Shown here in pieces: positions 28,382 through 36,896 of a DNA stretch of 64,000 bases. The position numbers were made by a program, and so were the translations under genes. The notes beneath the pieces are model-generated. The model ran no database searches. It saw only the letters and a list, made by a program, of their open reading frames with translations, and had not been told where the DNA came from. Numbering within the stretch: position 1 is the first letter of the stretch; every line of letters begins with the position of its first letter. The stretch is from Bacteroidales bacterium (lineage in GTDB: Bacteria > Bacteroidota > Bacteroidia > Bacteroidales > UBA1715): contig JAFXAU010000013.1 in the NCBI GenBank assembly GCA_017516865.1, positions 1 to 64,000 of the forward strand, given 5' to 3'.

Positions 28382-31300
28382 CTAATTTTCTTCCTGTTTT
28401 CGGAACAAATCTTTCAATGTATTGAAATCTTTAGTGAAGAAAAAGCCCACACCGTTGGTATTTTCCTGTTTTTCAGTCAGTTCGTCTTCGTTGCTACGGG
28501 AAAAACCTTTTACTTTTATTGTCCCTCGTTTGTTCACCTTCATTTCTACACTCACAGTTCCCGAAAAATCTGATGTCTGCGTCTGTTCCGCATTCGTCGG
28601 CGTCGATTCCGACGCTCCAAAATCGGTGTAACCGTTCACGTTCACCAAAATTCGGTCATTCCAAAACTGACGGGAAAATCCGAATTCAAATTCATTGCTC
28701 ATCGAATTGTCCGTTGCAATGCGATAATTAACGTTCAAGTCGAGATTCGGGTCAATCTGCGAAAGCATATTGCTGAACTGATTGCTCAGCACCTCCAACG
28801 AAACCGAGCCACCTGTCGTGACATCGGAATTGATAGGAACAAATGCACTTTGCAACATGAGCGAGAAAAACTGTAGCGTTTTTTCATCTTCGCTAAGAGT
28901 TGCCAAAACCTCACTCACATGCGTTGCCGACGACGGCACAATAATATCATAGGAAATATCAGGCGAAAGCAGATTGTTTTTCAAATGGGCCTGACAAGTG
29001 ACTGGGATTCGCTTTGCAGCCGATGACGAACTATCCATCAGCGGTTGCGGCGAGGCTTTTGTTTCATAATTCGCCGTTAAATCGACCTGAGCATTTAACG
29101 GATCACCGTTCCATACAATCGTTCCCCCTTTCTCGAGTATTAACTTTTTATTTATCAGGTTTTTCAACGTAAAAAGATAATCTCCTTCCTCAATTTGGTA
29201 TCGTCCGTAAACTTTCAAATCACCGCCTTTATCCATCTTTATCTGAAGATTCCCTCGTCCGCGAGCCTTAATCGCGTCGCCAACTTTGGGGTCGAAAACG
29301 ATTTGTGCCAAAGCGTCGGGCGTCAAATCAAGCGTCATGTCAATAGAAATTGACGAGGAGGAACTCACTTTTTCATACGTATGTGTCTGAATGGTGTCGG
29401 ACGAAAACAACAAAAAATCATAGGCTCCCGTCAGCTCTGAATACGTGACAGGAATACTACACACCGTATTTTCCAAAGATTTTCCTTCGCAAGAAATGGC
29501 TGTTTCGTTCAAATCGCCCTCAATTTTCGCCATACCATTAAAATATACGGTGCCATAAAAATATTCATTGTCTTGCATAGTTGTATTCATCGCAAGCAAC
29601 TTAGGCGTTTGTAAATCAAAAAGATACAGAATGTTCGGAAGCTCCTTCAAATCAATAAAACCTCTCACTTCCCCCTCATTATTGGCTTGGTCATGGAGTA
29701 AAAAGTCTGAGAAGAAGAAACGCGTTCCACGGGCACGCAATTTTCCTCCAAACGTATATGGCACTTTTGTATAATCGACTGTGAATGAACCATTTTCTGC
29801 AAGTAATTCTCCAGAAAGACTCATATTATTCAATGTACCTGAGATGGAAATTTCTCCGTCAAGAACGCCTTTCATATCGTTGACAACGCCTTCTAATATT
29901 TCGCTGAAATAATCCAAATGCAAAGAATTGCAGTTTACTTTGTACGCAACGGAATCACTCGACGGCACATATTTTCCTTCGGCTGCAATTACCGCATCTT
30001 CGCCGTTTTGCACCGAAAACCTCATCAACAGAGCCTTTGCCTTGTTTTCCCAAAAACTTTGCAATTTCAACTTACCGAGTTCATTGTCGTTGAACGAAAA
30101 ATGAGAAGAATTTATGTCGGCAAACACCAATGGTGTTTTATACACATTTTTTACTCGTACACGACCTTCCAGCGGACCAGACAATCGCACACGTTCATTA
30201 TTTATTATCGGATTCAAATCGGCGAGGTCGTAATTTTCAACATTCAAAACCACATAATCATCTTTGTTTTCGGAAATTACGCCGTCAACCATAATTTTTC
30301 TATCGTTTCGGAACAACGAAACATTTGTCAAAGAAATACTTGTGGTGTCAACTACAATGGTGGCTTCTCCGATATTCCACAGAGAATCGTTGACAGACAT
30401 TGTGGAAGGCTTGACGGCAAACAGCATCTTCGGAATTTCGCCTACCTTTTTTGTCTGCAATTTTCCATCAACAACCAATTTGCCGAATGTGCGCAGCATG
30501 GTATTATAATTCCAATTTGCATTGAGCTTTACACTATCGCGAACGACAGAGCCAATCAATTCCACATTGTTGCTCGCAGAATCGAGCATACCTTTCAAAT
30601 CTACGTGCATTCCGCCAGCAGCAATGTCGCCATTCAATCTGCATTTGTATAAATTTACATTATTATATGTCAACTGCGGAGACTGTACTGAAAACTCACA
30701 CAATTCCGATTCTTTTTTGTAAATCGCCTCGCATTTCGTCCCCGACGCAATGTTCAGCTCGGGCTGAAGCAACGCAAAAATGTTATTGAGATTTTTAACG
30801 TCCACATTAACTTTAAAATCAGGAACTTGCAAGTTCTTTTTCTTTTCCTGCGGAATCGCTGTAATATGTTGGGCTATTGTCGATTTCACCTTCGAAAACA
30901 AATCGGCATAACTTCCCGAACCTTCGACCGACGCATCGACAAAGGACGAATGAAGTTTTATCTTTCGTTGTTTATCTTCGTTTGAAACATTCAGTGCAAT
31001 ATTTTTTGTGGAAACATCGCCACGAGCATTGGAATAGCGGGCATCATAAATGGCAATGTCGCCGTTCATATCGTCCAATTTTAACCCCGTGAAATCGACT
31101 TTTGTCGAAAACGACAACGACGACAGACTATCGTCAATAAAATTGAGTGCATCAAGATTCGCCTGATTCACATCGGCTTTGAAGCGAAACATAGGCAAAG
31201 GATTAGACATATCAAGACCGCCCACAAATTTCATATCAAGGTTCGGATCCACAACATTGACTTTTCCGAAAAAGCGGCGTGAAGAAATTTTTCCGTCCAC

Positions 31301-32734
31301 GTCAATGTCTACATATTTATATTGGTTACACTCTATCTCGTCAATATTCCCTTTTATCGTCGCTTCAATAAGCGAATCCGACGAAAACGTACCGTCAACA
31401 GTAAACGAAGCCGAAGTTTTTCCAAACATGTCGGAATCGGAAATTTTTGCTAAGTCGACATTTTTCAAAGCAATTTCTCCCACACACTGATTAACCGCAG
31501 CACGTTTCAGACGGGCATCTGTCACTATATCGCCGGCATTTGTCTCGATTTTTCCTCGAGCCGTCAAATTATATATTGTACCGCCAAGTTCACCACTGAA
31601 CATACAATACGTAATATTTTTCAATGCGTCGGGAATGGCAACATACACTTCCTCGTTGAACGGCGGAATACGCGTATGCGACAAGTCAAACTGATTTGTT
31701 ACAATTTTTTGTGCCACAACCGAAAAACTTGTACTGTCTATTTCTGGTAATCCTTGAGCCGTAAGCGTACCGACGAACTGTGAACTCCGCCCGTAGCCGA
31801 TATGCAGATCGGTTACAGAAAAATCGCTGACAGTCCCATTAAAATCTCCTTCAAGAGAAAAATCATACGGAATGTCTTTCAGCACAGGGGCAAACAGCGA
31901 AATGTCATACAGCGAAACTGTGGAACGATTGAAATGCGCTGCCATGTTGACAGATTCACAAAACGAAGAAAAATCGCTAAACGAATCATACGCCAGCGAA
32001 ACATCGCGAACCGACAATTTTGACTTCGGCGTATACAACACAAATTCTTCGCCACGGATCAATTTGTCGTTCACCTTGAAATTTCCATGTAAATATTGTA
32101 TCTGCAAATCAGATTGTTCCTTGCACGAAAATTTATCTATGGCAGCGGCATATTCGCCGTCGTTCATACTAAAATCATGAGCCTGCAAATACAACTCGGA
32201 AACCTTTAAATTACTGAAATTTACACCAAATTCCTCACTCTGGTTTTCTCTAAAATCATTGTACGAAAACTGTCCATCTTTGATAGAAATGTCTTCGACT
32301 TTTACCACAAAATTCGAGGTAGTATCGGAAGAATTGAACAACTCCAACAACGGGGCAATATTCATCTTCCCCGCCGAATCGACAGAAACCCACACTTGGG
32401 GACGAACAAGCGACACCCTACTTAATGCAACGTAAGACGAATCTAAATTGAGTGAATTTATCGAAACGGCAATATCGTCGGCAGAAAGAATTGTATCGTT
32501 CTGTGTTCCGTGCACGCATACATCCTTCAACACAATCCCGTCCCAAAATATTGGATACACTTTACCCACTTCTATCTGCAAACCGATGCGTTCGCTCACT
32601 TTTGCAACAACCTTGCCGGTGAGTTTTTGCTGTACTGCAGGTATCTGCAACAGCACTACAGCAAGCACAATCAGAACAAACAGACTGATTATCGTCCACA
32701 ATAAGATTTTTGCTATGTGCTTTAGTATTCTCAA
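28382..32734 (-). CDS. tamB: TamB-like translocation/assembly protein (DUF490/AsmA-like)
   Basis: The protein is about 1450 residues. It begins at a TTG codon (32732-32734) reading MRILKHIAKILLWTI, followed by one membrane anchor (IISLFVLIVLAVVLLQIP). This is the usual TamB layout: inner-membrane anchor, long beta-helical periplasmic body, and a C-terminal DUF490 domain (about 1000-1450; GDAIKARGRGNLQIKMDKGG, IVWNGDPLNAQVDLTA, LNVNYRIATD). In Bacteroidota TamB-type proteins help assemble the outer membrane or move phospholipid. An open frame continues 97 codons upstream, but that part overlaps tsaD antisense, has no ATG near the anchor, and runs through both divergent promoters, so it is rejected. 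The start is likely but not certain. Confidence 0.85.
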   Translation of the reverse strand: MRILKHIAKILLWTIISLFVLIVLAVVLLQIPAVQQKLTGKVVAKVSERIGLQIEVGKVYPIFWDGIVLKDVCVHGTQNDTILSADDIAVSINSLNLDSSYVALSRVSLVRPQVWVSVDSAGKMNIAPLLELFNSSDTTSNFVVKVEDISIKDGQFSYNDFRENQSEEFGVNFSNLKVSELYLQAHDFSMNDGEYAAAIDKFSCKEQSDLQIQYLHGNFKVNDKLIRGEEFVLYTPKSKLSVRDVSLAYDSFSDFSSFCESVNMAAHFNRSTVSLYDISLFAPVLKDIPYDFSLEGDFNGTVSDFSVTDLHIGYGRSSQFVGTLTAQGLPEIDSTSFSVVAQKIVTNQFDLSHTRIPPFNEEVYVAIPDALKNITYCMFSGELGGTIYNLTARGKIETNAGDIVTDARLKRAAVNQCVGEIALKNVDLAKISDSDMFGKTSASFTVDGTFSSDSLIEATIKGNIDEIECNQYKYVDIDVDGKISSRRFFGKVNVVDPNLDMKFVGGLDMSNPLPMFRFKADVNQANLDALNFIDDSLSSLSFSTKVDFTGLKLDDMNGDIAIYDARYSNARGDVSTKNIALNVSNEDKQRKIKLHSSFVDASVEGSGSYADLFSKVKSTIAQHITAIPQEKKKNLQVPDFKVNVDVKNLNNIFALLQPELNIASGTKCEAIYKKESELCEFSVQSPQLTYNNVNLYKCRLNGDIAAGGMHVDLKGMLDSASNNVELIGSVVRDSVKLNANWNYNTMLRTFGKLVVDGKLQTKKVGEIPKMLFAVKPSTMSVNDSLWNIGEATIVVDTTSISLTNVSLFRNDRKIMVDGVISENKDDYVVLNVENYDLADLNPIINNERVRLSGPLEGRVRVKNVYKTPLVFADINSSHFSFNDNELGKLKLQSFWENKAKALLMRFSVQNGEDAVIAAEGKYVPSSDSVAYKVNCNSLHLDYFSEILEGVVNDMKGVLDGEISISGTLNNMSLSGELLAENGSFTVDYTKVPYTFGGKLRARGTRFFFSDFLLHDQANNEGEVRGFIDLKELPNILYLFDLQTPKLLAMNTTMQDNEYFYGTVYFNGMAKIEGDLNETAISCEGKSLENTVCSIPVTYSELTGAYDFLLFSSDTIQTHTYEKVSSSSSISIDMTLDLTPDALAQIVFDPKVGDAIKARGRGNLQIKMDKGGDLKVYGRYQIEEGDYLFTLKNLINKKLILEKGGTIVWNGDPLNAQVDLTANYETKASPQPLMDSSSSAAKRIPVTCQAHLKNNLLSPDISYDIIVPSSATHVSEVLATLSEDEKTLQFFSLMLQSAFVPINSDVTTGGSVSLEVLSNQFSNMLSQIDPNLDLNVNYRIATDNSMSNEFEFGFSRQFWNDRILVNVNGYTDFGASESTPTNAEQTQTSDFSGTVSVEMKVNKRGTIKVKGFSRSNEDELTEKQENTNGVGFFFTKDFNTLKDLFRKQEEN

Positions 32735-32743
32735 CGAAAATAG

Positions 32744-32751
32744 TATTTTTG
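32744..32751 (+). promoter_or_regulatory. -7 box for tsaD
   Basis: TATTTTTG fits TAnnTTTG; TTTA at 32721-32724 is a weak -33 about 19 bases upstream. It lies 48 bases before the tsaD ATG and directly abuts the opposing tamB promoter. Confidence 0.5.
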
Positions 32752-32755
32752 TGTG

Positions 32756-32785
32756 CAAATATAGACATAAGTCGGTAAGTATCAA
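32756..32785 (-). promoter_or_regulatory. Promoter of tamB
   Basis: Minus-strand TTG (32783-32785) and TATATTTG (32756-32763) are separated by 19 bases. The predicted transcript would start near 32749, leaving about 15 nt before the TTG start codon of tamB, which supports that start. Confidence 0.55.
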
Positions 32786-32799
32786 CCGAAAAATAAAAT

Positions 32800-33840
32800 A
32801 TGAGTACAACAATTCTATCCATAGAATCTTCGTGCGATGACACATCGGCTGCCGTATTACGTGATGGAGTGCTATTGTCGAACGTAATTGCAAGCCAGAA
32901 AGTACACGAGCGATACGGCGGCGTAGTTCCAGAATTGGCTTCGCGGTCGCACCAGCAAAACATAATTCCCGTGGTTGACGATGCACTAAAACAAGCTGGT
33001 GTGTCGGTCGACGATATTCAGGCAATTGGATTCACCAGAGGTCCGGGACTTTTAGGCTCGTTGCTTGTCGGAAGTTCCTTTGCCAAAGCGTTTGCGCTTG
33101 CAAAAAACTGTTCGCTCATCGAAGTCAATCACCTACATGGTCACGTTTTGGCAAATTTCATCGTCACACCCGAAACTGTCGGAAAAGAACAGGCAAAATT
33201 TCCGTTTCTCTGTCTTTTGGTTTCGGGAGGACACACACAAATAATTATTGTGAAAAGTTTCACCGATATGGAAATCATCGGGACTACCATTGACGATGCC
33301 GCCGGTGAAGCATTTGACAAATCGGCAAAAATACTCGGTCTGCCTTATCCTGGCGGTCCACACATCGACCGACACGCAAAACTGGGAAATCCGCAGGCTT
33401 TCAAGTTCAACAAACCGCAAATTCCTGATTTGGACTACAGTTTCAGCGGACTGAAAACATCAATACTGTATTTCTTACAAAAGGAAGTGCAGAAAAATCC
33501 GAATTTCATTACCGAAAACATTGATGATATTTGTGCTTCGGTACAATCGACAATCATAGAAATTCTCCTTAAAAAACTCGTACTTGCAGCAAAGCAGACG
33601 GGAATCACCGACATTGTAATCGGCGGTGGCGTGGCGGCAAATTCTGGTTTACGAGATGCAATTGTTGCAGCTGGAGAAAAATATCATTGGAGAACATTTT
33701 TGCCAGAGTTGCGATATACCACCGACAACGCAGCAATGATAGGGCTTGCAGCATATCACAAATTCTTGGCCGGCGAATTTGCCACACAAAATATTGCACC
33801 ACGTGCACGGTATTCTCTTCAAGAATATTTTGCAAAATAA
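32800..33840 (+). CDS. tsaD: tRNA N6-threonylcarbamoyladenosine (t6A37) transferase
   Basis: This 346-residue cytoplasmic enzyme places the threonylcarbamoyl group on A37 of ANN-decoding tRNAs, with TsaB, TsaC and TsaE. The start ILSIESSCDDTSAAVL is the classic Kae1/TsaD N-terminus. H111 and H115 of NHLHGH coordinate the metal. LVSGGHTQ, DDAAGEAFDK, GGGVAAN and TDNAAMIG are the ATPase-fold nucleotide-binding motifs. Length and motifs are complete. It is divergent from tamB, and siaB-like 33877-34749 follows after 36 bases, probably co-transcribed. Confidence 0.97.
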   Translation: MSTTILSIESSCDDTSAAVLRDGVLLSNVIASQKVHERYGGVVPELASRSHQQNIIPVVDDALKQAGVSVDDIQAIGFTRGPGLLGSLLVGSSFAKAFALAKNCSLIEVNHLHGHVLANFIVTPETVGKEQAKFPFLCLLVSGGHTQIIIVKSFTDMEIIGTTIDDAAGEAFDKSAKILGLPYPGGPHIDRHAKLGNPQAFKFNKPQIPDLDYSFSGLKTSILYFLQKEVQKNPNFITENIDDICASVQSTIIEILLKKLVLAAKQTGITDIVIGGGVAANSGLRDAIVAAGEKYHWRTFLPELRYTTDNAAMIGLAAYHKFLAGEFATQNIAPRARYSLQEYFAK

Positions 33841-33876
33841 AAATATTATTCTTATTTTCGGGGCAGATTTTGTAAA

Positions 33877-34749
33877 ATGAAGGATTTAATATATTCATAT
33901 AAAGGTGATATTCTTACTGAAGAAACGGTAGAACCAATGCTTCTTGACATTCTCGGGAAAGCAGAAGGACGAGGTTATTCACGTCTACTCTGTCATTATC
34001 TTCGTTCTGTAATGATGGAAGTGTTAAGTAACATTGCCGCTCACGGATATTTTGATAAATCTTTACAAAACTCTATTTCTATAGAAATTTCTGAAACAAC
34101 GAATGACACAATTCTCGTTCAAACCCGAAATTGCATGTCAAACGACGAAGTTGCTTCACTCACTCTTCAGTTGAACAAAATCAATTTGATGAGCGCAGAA
34201 GAATTGAAAGAACAGAAAATCAAGACATTACAGAAAAATATCGATAACCCGGGAAGTCCGCAGATTGGACTTATCCTCATTCGCATGGCAAGCGGTAAGC
34301 CGATTGTCTGCAAATTCGAGCCATGTAATGAAGATTATTCCTTTATTTCATTTGAAATAGAACTCAACAAAGATCAAAAATTCAAAAAAGAACGCACAAA
34401 ACGTACCCCGCAAATCAATTTTGACATTGACAACCAGTTATTCGAAATTGTGGGCGTCTCGTTCCCGGAAGATGCTAATGAATATTACGCACAAATAGAA
34501 TCATGGGTTGAAGATCACGAGGACGTTATTTCTCAGCTTCAGAATCCTGTGTTGAAAATTGACTTGGAATACCTCAACTCAATTTCATTAAAAAATATTG
34601 CTCGAACCATTCGTCGCTTATTGGACACCAACGAGGAAAAATTCACCGTAAACTGGTACTACGACACTGACGACGAGATTTTACGAGAAGAAGGTTCTGA
34701 GATAAGTGAAATTTTACACAAGAAATTTAATTTCATTCCAAAGAATTAA
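33877..34749 (+). CDS. SiaB-type GHKL kinase fused to a SiaC-like domain
   Basis: Residues 1-~165 resemble SiaB-family GHKL protein kinases. E48-VLSN52-IAAH56 is the N-box, and GSPQIGLILIRMAS is a G-box-like ATP lid segment. Residues ~170-290 resemble SiaC (DUF1987): INFDIDNQLFEIVGVSFPED, a WVEDHED helix, LKIDLEYLNSISLKNI, and the acidic DTDDEILREEG. In Pseudomonas SiaB phosphorylates SiaC on a threonine and the SiaA phosphatase reverses this. Here kinase and substrate-like domain are on one chain, and a free SiaC follows 38 bases downstream. The fused domain has EYLNSIS where free SiaC has EYFNTSS, so a serine replaces the threonine. No SiaA or SiaD is nearby. Domain calls are good; the fusion's function is inference. 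Confidence 0.75.
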   Translation: MKDLIYSYKGDILTEETVEPMLLDILGKAEGRGYSRLLCHYLRSVMMEVLSNIAAHGYFDKSLQNSISIEISETTNDTILVQTRNCMSNDEVASLTLQLNKINLMSAEELKEQKIKTLQKNIDNPGSPQIGLILIRMASGKPIVCKFEPCNEDYSFISFEIELNKDQKFKKERTKRTPQINFDIDNQLFEIVGVSFPEDANEYYAQIESWVEDHEDVISQLQNPVLKIDLEYLNSISLKNIARTIRRLLDTNEEKFTVNWYYDTDDEILREEGSEISEILHKKFNFIPKN

Positions 34750-34752
34750 CTG

Positions 34753-34760
34753 TATATTTG
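34753..34760 (+). promoter_or_regulatory. -7 box for siaC
   Basis: TATATTTG is a perfect TAnnTTTG just after the stop of the fusion gene, 27 bases before the siaC ATG. It suggests siaC has its own promoter in addition to read-through. Confidence 0.55.
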
Positions 34761-34787
34761 TAACAACTTTTTAAAACGAAATAAATT

Positions 34788-35168
34788 ATGAACAACATTA
34801 AAATGGAAGGCACGGCTAAAACGCCGGATTTAAGTTTCGATGCAAATACTGGAGTTTTTGACATAAAAGGTCGTTCAATTCCTGAAAACTCTGTGGAATT
34901 CTACAAACCTATTCTTGAATGGATAGATGAATACACGAAACAAACTCAACCAAAAACCATCGTAAACATTCATTTGGAATACTTCAACACGAGTTCCTCT
35001 AAATGTATTCTCGACTTGTTGAAAAAGTTCGAAATCATTGCAAAGAACGGTAACGATATTGTTATTAGATGGCATTACGAAGAAGACGATGAAGACATGT
35101 TGGAAGCAGGTCAAGACTACCAATCTATCATCAAAGTTCCATTCGAAATGGTTGAAGTAGACGAGTAA
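34788..35168 (+). CDS. siaC: SiaC-family regulatory phosphoprotein (DUF1987)
   Basis: This 126-residue cytoplasmic protein has the SiaC/DUF1987 layout: KTPDLSFDANTGVFDIKGRS, PILEWIDEYTKQ, then VNIHLEYFNTSSSK and IRWHYEEDDEDMLEAG. T68 in EYFNTSS sits where SiaC of Pseudomonas is phosphorylated by SiaB. SiaC-type proteins act as anti-anti-factor-like switches; their output in Bacteroidota is unknown. It follows the SiaB-SiaC fusion and ends at a strong terminator (35193-35227). A private -7 box suggests it is made in excess over the kinase, as expected for a substrate. Confidence 0.85.
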   Translation: MNNIKMEGTAKTPDLSFDANTGVFDIKGRSIPENSVEFYKPILEWIDEYTKQTQPKTIVNIHLEYFNTSSSKCILDLLKKFEIIAKNGNDIVIRWHYEEDDEDMLEAGQDYQSIIKVPFEMVEVDE

Positions 35169-35192
35169 CCATTTTTTTCATAGTATAAGTGG

Positions 35193-35227
35193 GGAAAGGA
35201 GTAACAATTGTTACCCTTTCCTTTTTT
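35193..35227 (+). terminator. Terminator of the tsaD-siaB-siaC unit
   Basis: GGAAAGG (35193-35199) pairs with CCTTTCC (35215-35221), enclosing the self-complementary GTAACAATTGTTAC. A T-run with one G follows. Confidence 0.85.
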
Positions 35228-35237
35228 GTTTTATTAA

Positions 35238-35261
35238 GTAGAGACGCTTTCGCATCTCTAC
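35238..35261. repeat. REP-like palindrome (GTAGAGAC family)
   Basis: GTAGAGA...TCTCTAC arms with an inner GC/GC pair and one C/A mismatch. It sits between the siaC terminator and the 3' end of the GH5 gene, 3 bases from the GH5 stop codon. Confidence 0.65.
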
Positions 35262-35263
35262 AA

Positions 35264-36838
35264 TTATTTCCAATATTTATTTGCCTCGCGGCCAGCTTTC
35301 ATTATTACGTCAACAACCTCTTGGTCGAATGGCTTGCCGTTCAATCGGTTGAAAATACCCATAGTCGGTTCACGCATCGCTCCGTTGTCCCAATAAACAG
35401 GAATCATACCGTATTCCAGGGCGTTTTTGGTCACTTCGTAATCCCAATCCAAACGCGACTGATTGTGAAGACGTTGAATCAGCGTGTCGGAAAATTCTTT
35501 CCGGTTGCAGGCATATTCTCCCAAAACAACAGGAATGCCTTTGTCAACGAACATTTCCTTCATCATTCCAAAATGTTCCTTCATAAAGTTCAAGTCTCCG
35601 TATGTCGGGCAACGGTACGGGTCTTTCGGATTAAGATTCCGCTCTCCCCAATAGTAAAACATGTGCCCCCAATCGGCATCTTCGGTCATACCGGCAAAGT
35701 TCCACGGAGTGTAGTAGTGAACTTCAAACATAAGCCGGCCTTCAACCACGTCTTTCGGCATTGCGTAAAATAACCGTTTCGACTCGTCAATGTCGGTCGA
35801 TGGGCCTTGAATAATCAATGTTCTGTAGTAGTTTTTACCACCTGTCGAACGAACAGCGTCAACAAACGTTTGTTCATATGAGGCAAGCACTTTCATCTGA
35901 ACCTCGTTATGCACGTTTGGCTCGTTGCAAGCGGCAAACAGCAAATGGTCGTTGTAGTCGCGGAAATAGGTCGCAATTTGTTCCCAGTATGCTTTTTGTT
36001 TTTTGTTGTTGATTTCCTGCATATCGGGATTGCAGTTCGTTTCCAACCAACCGCCATCGTAGTGAATGTTGAGCATTACATACATATCGGGGTGACGGTT
36101 AAGACAAGAATCAACGGTTTTTTTGACACGTGCCAGCCAAAAATCAGGAATTTTTGCATTCACGGTGTCATATACATACAAATCCCATCCGCAAGGAATA
36201 CGCAAAACGTTGAATCCAGCTTTGTATACGCCATCGGTTATTAAGTGCGTGACTTCGGGATTTCCCCATGCTGTTTCAAATGATTCGTCGGGATATTCTT
36301 TGCCTGAAGTCTTTCGCCAGACGCCGTCGTCGCGAGTTTCGTCGGGAACGTATTTTATTGCTTCAAACGAGTTTCCAAGATTCCATCCCAAACCCATTTG
36401 TTTGGCGATTTCGATAGCAGTATGCTCCACTCCAGTCTTGTCGGGAGGAAGCGGATTCGTGTTGTAGCTCGGGAAACCGTTGGTCTCCTTTGCCTTAGTT
36501 TGTGTCGATGCTGTTTGCCCTTGGACTTTTCTTTCGTTTTCTTCCATTTGGGCAAGACGAATCTGCTGTTTTTCGGTAAGCACTTCCTTTATTTTCATCT
36601 GTCGAGTGTGTTCACGAGCTTTGGCGGCATCAAACACACCATCGAACTTAACCGTGTCGAATTCAGGGTTGTATTCTTTTTCGATTGCCCACAATTTTTC
36701 GAGTTGTGCACTGGTCAGATTCAATGAATCTTTCCACATTTTTAGGCGGTCGGCTGTTTTCATCGGCTCAGTTTGGCCGTAAGTCGTTGAAAACAAAAGA
36801 AGACCGGCGAATAATCCAAATAAAAATTTCTTGTTCAT
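35264..36838 (-). CDS. Exported GH5 cellulase with CpxP/Spy-like N-terminal helices
   Basis: This 524-residue protein has a signal peptide (about 1-21). Residues ~25-105 are helical and contain two LTxxQ motifs (LTSAQ, LTEKQ), resembling the CpxP/Spy family of periplasmic chaperone or sensor proteins. A linker leads to a GH5 (beta/alpha)8 domain (about 130-524): MGLGWNLGNSFEA, RIPCGWD, LNIHYDGGW, N305-E306-P as acid/base, and E441 in VVLGEYAC as nucleophile. GH5 enzymes of this type cleave internal beta-1,4-glucan or related bonds. There is no T9SS tail or lipobox, so it may act in the periplasm. The prefix is unusual and might tune folding or inhibit the enzyme. It appears monocistronic. Confidence 0.9.
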   Translation of the reverse strand: MNKKFLFGLFAGLLLFSTTYGQTEPMKTADRLKMWKDSLNLTSAQLEKLWAIEKEYNPEFDTVKFDGVFDAAKAREHTRQMKIKEVLTEKQQIRLAQMEENERKVQGQTASTQTKAKETNGFPSYNTNPLPPDKTGVEHTAIEIAKQMGLGWNLGNSFEAIKYVPDETRDDGVWRKTSGKEYPDESFETAWGNPEVTHLITDGVYKAGFNVLRIPCGWDLYVYDTVNAKIPDFWLARVKKTVDSCLNRHPDMYVMLNIHYDGGWLETNCNPDMQEINNKKQKAYWEQIATYFRDYNDHLLFAACNEPNVHNEVQMKVLASYEQTFVDAVRSTGGKNYYRTLIIQGPSTDIDESKRLFYAMPKDVVEGRLMFEVHYYTPWNFAGMTEDADWGHMFYYWGERNLNPKDPYRCPTYGDLNFMKEHFGMMKEMFVDKGIPVVLGEYACNRKEFSDTLIQRLHNQSRLDWDYEVTKNALEYGMIPVYWDNGAMREPTMGIFNRLNGKPFDQEVVDVIMKAGREANKYWK

Positions 36839-36896
36839 TATTACAAATGTATAGTTAGTGTCAAAGATACACTATTTCGGGAAACAACATAAACTT

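Noticed and set aside
32735..33025. A 97-codon upstream extension of tamB, overlapping the start of tsaD on the other strand
   Set aside because: The extra residues are antisense to the conserved tsaD N-terminus, run through both divergent promoters and lack a TamB-like anchor. The TTG at 32734 gives the normal N-terminus.
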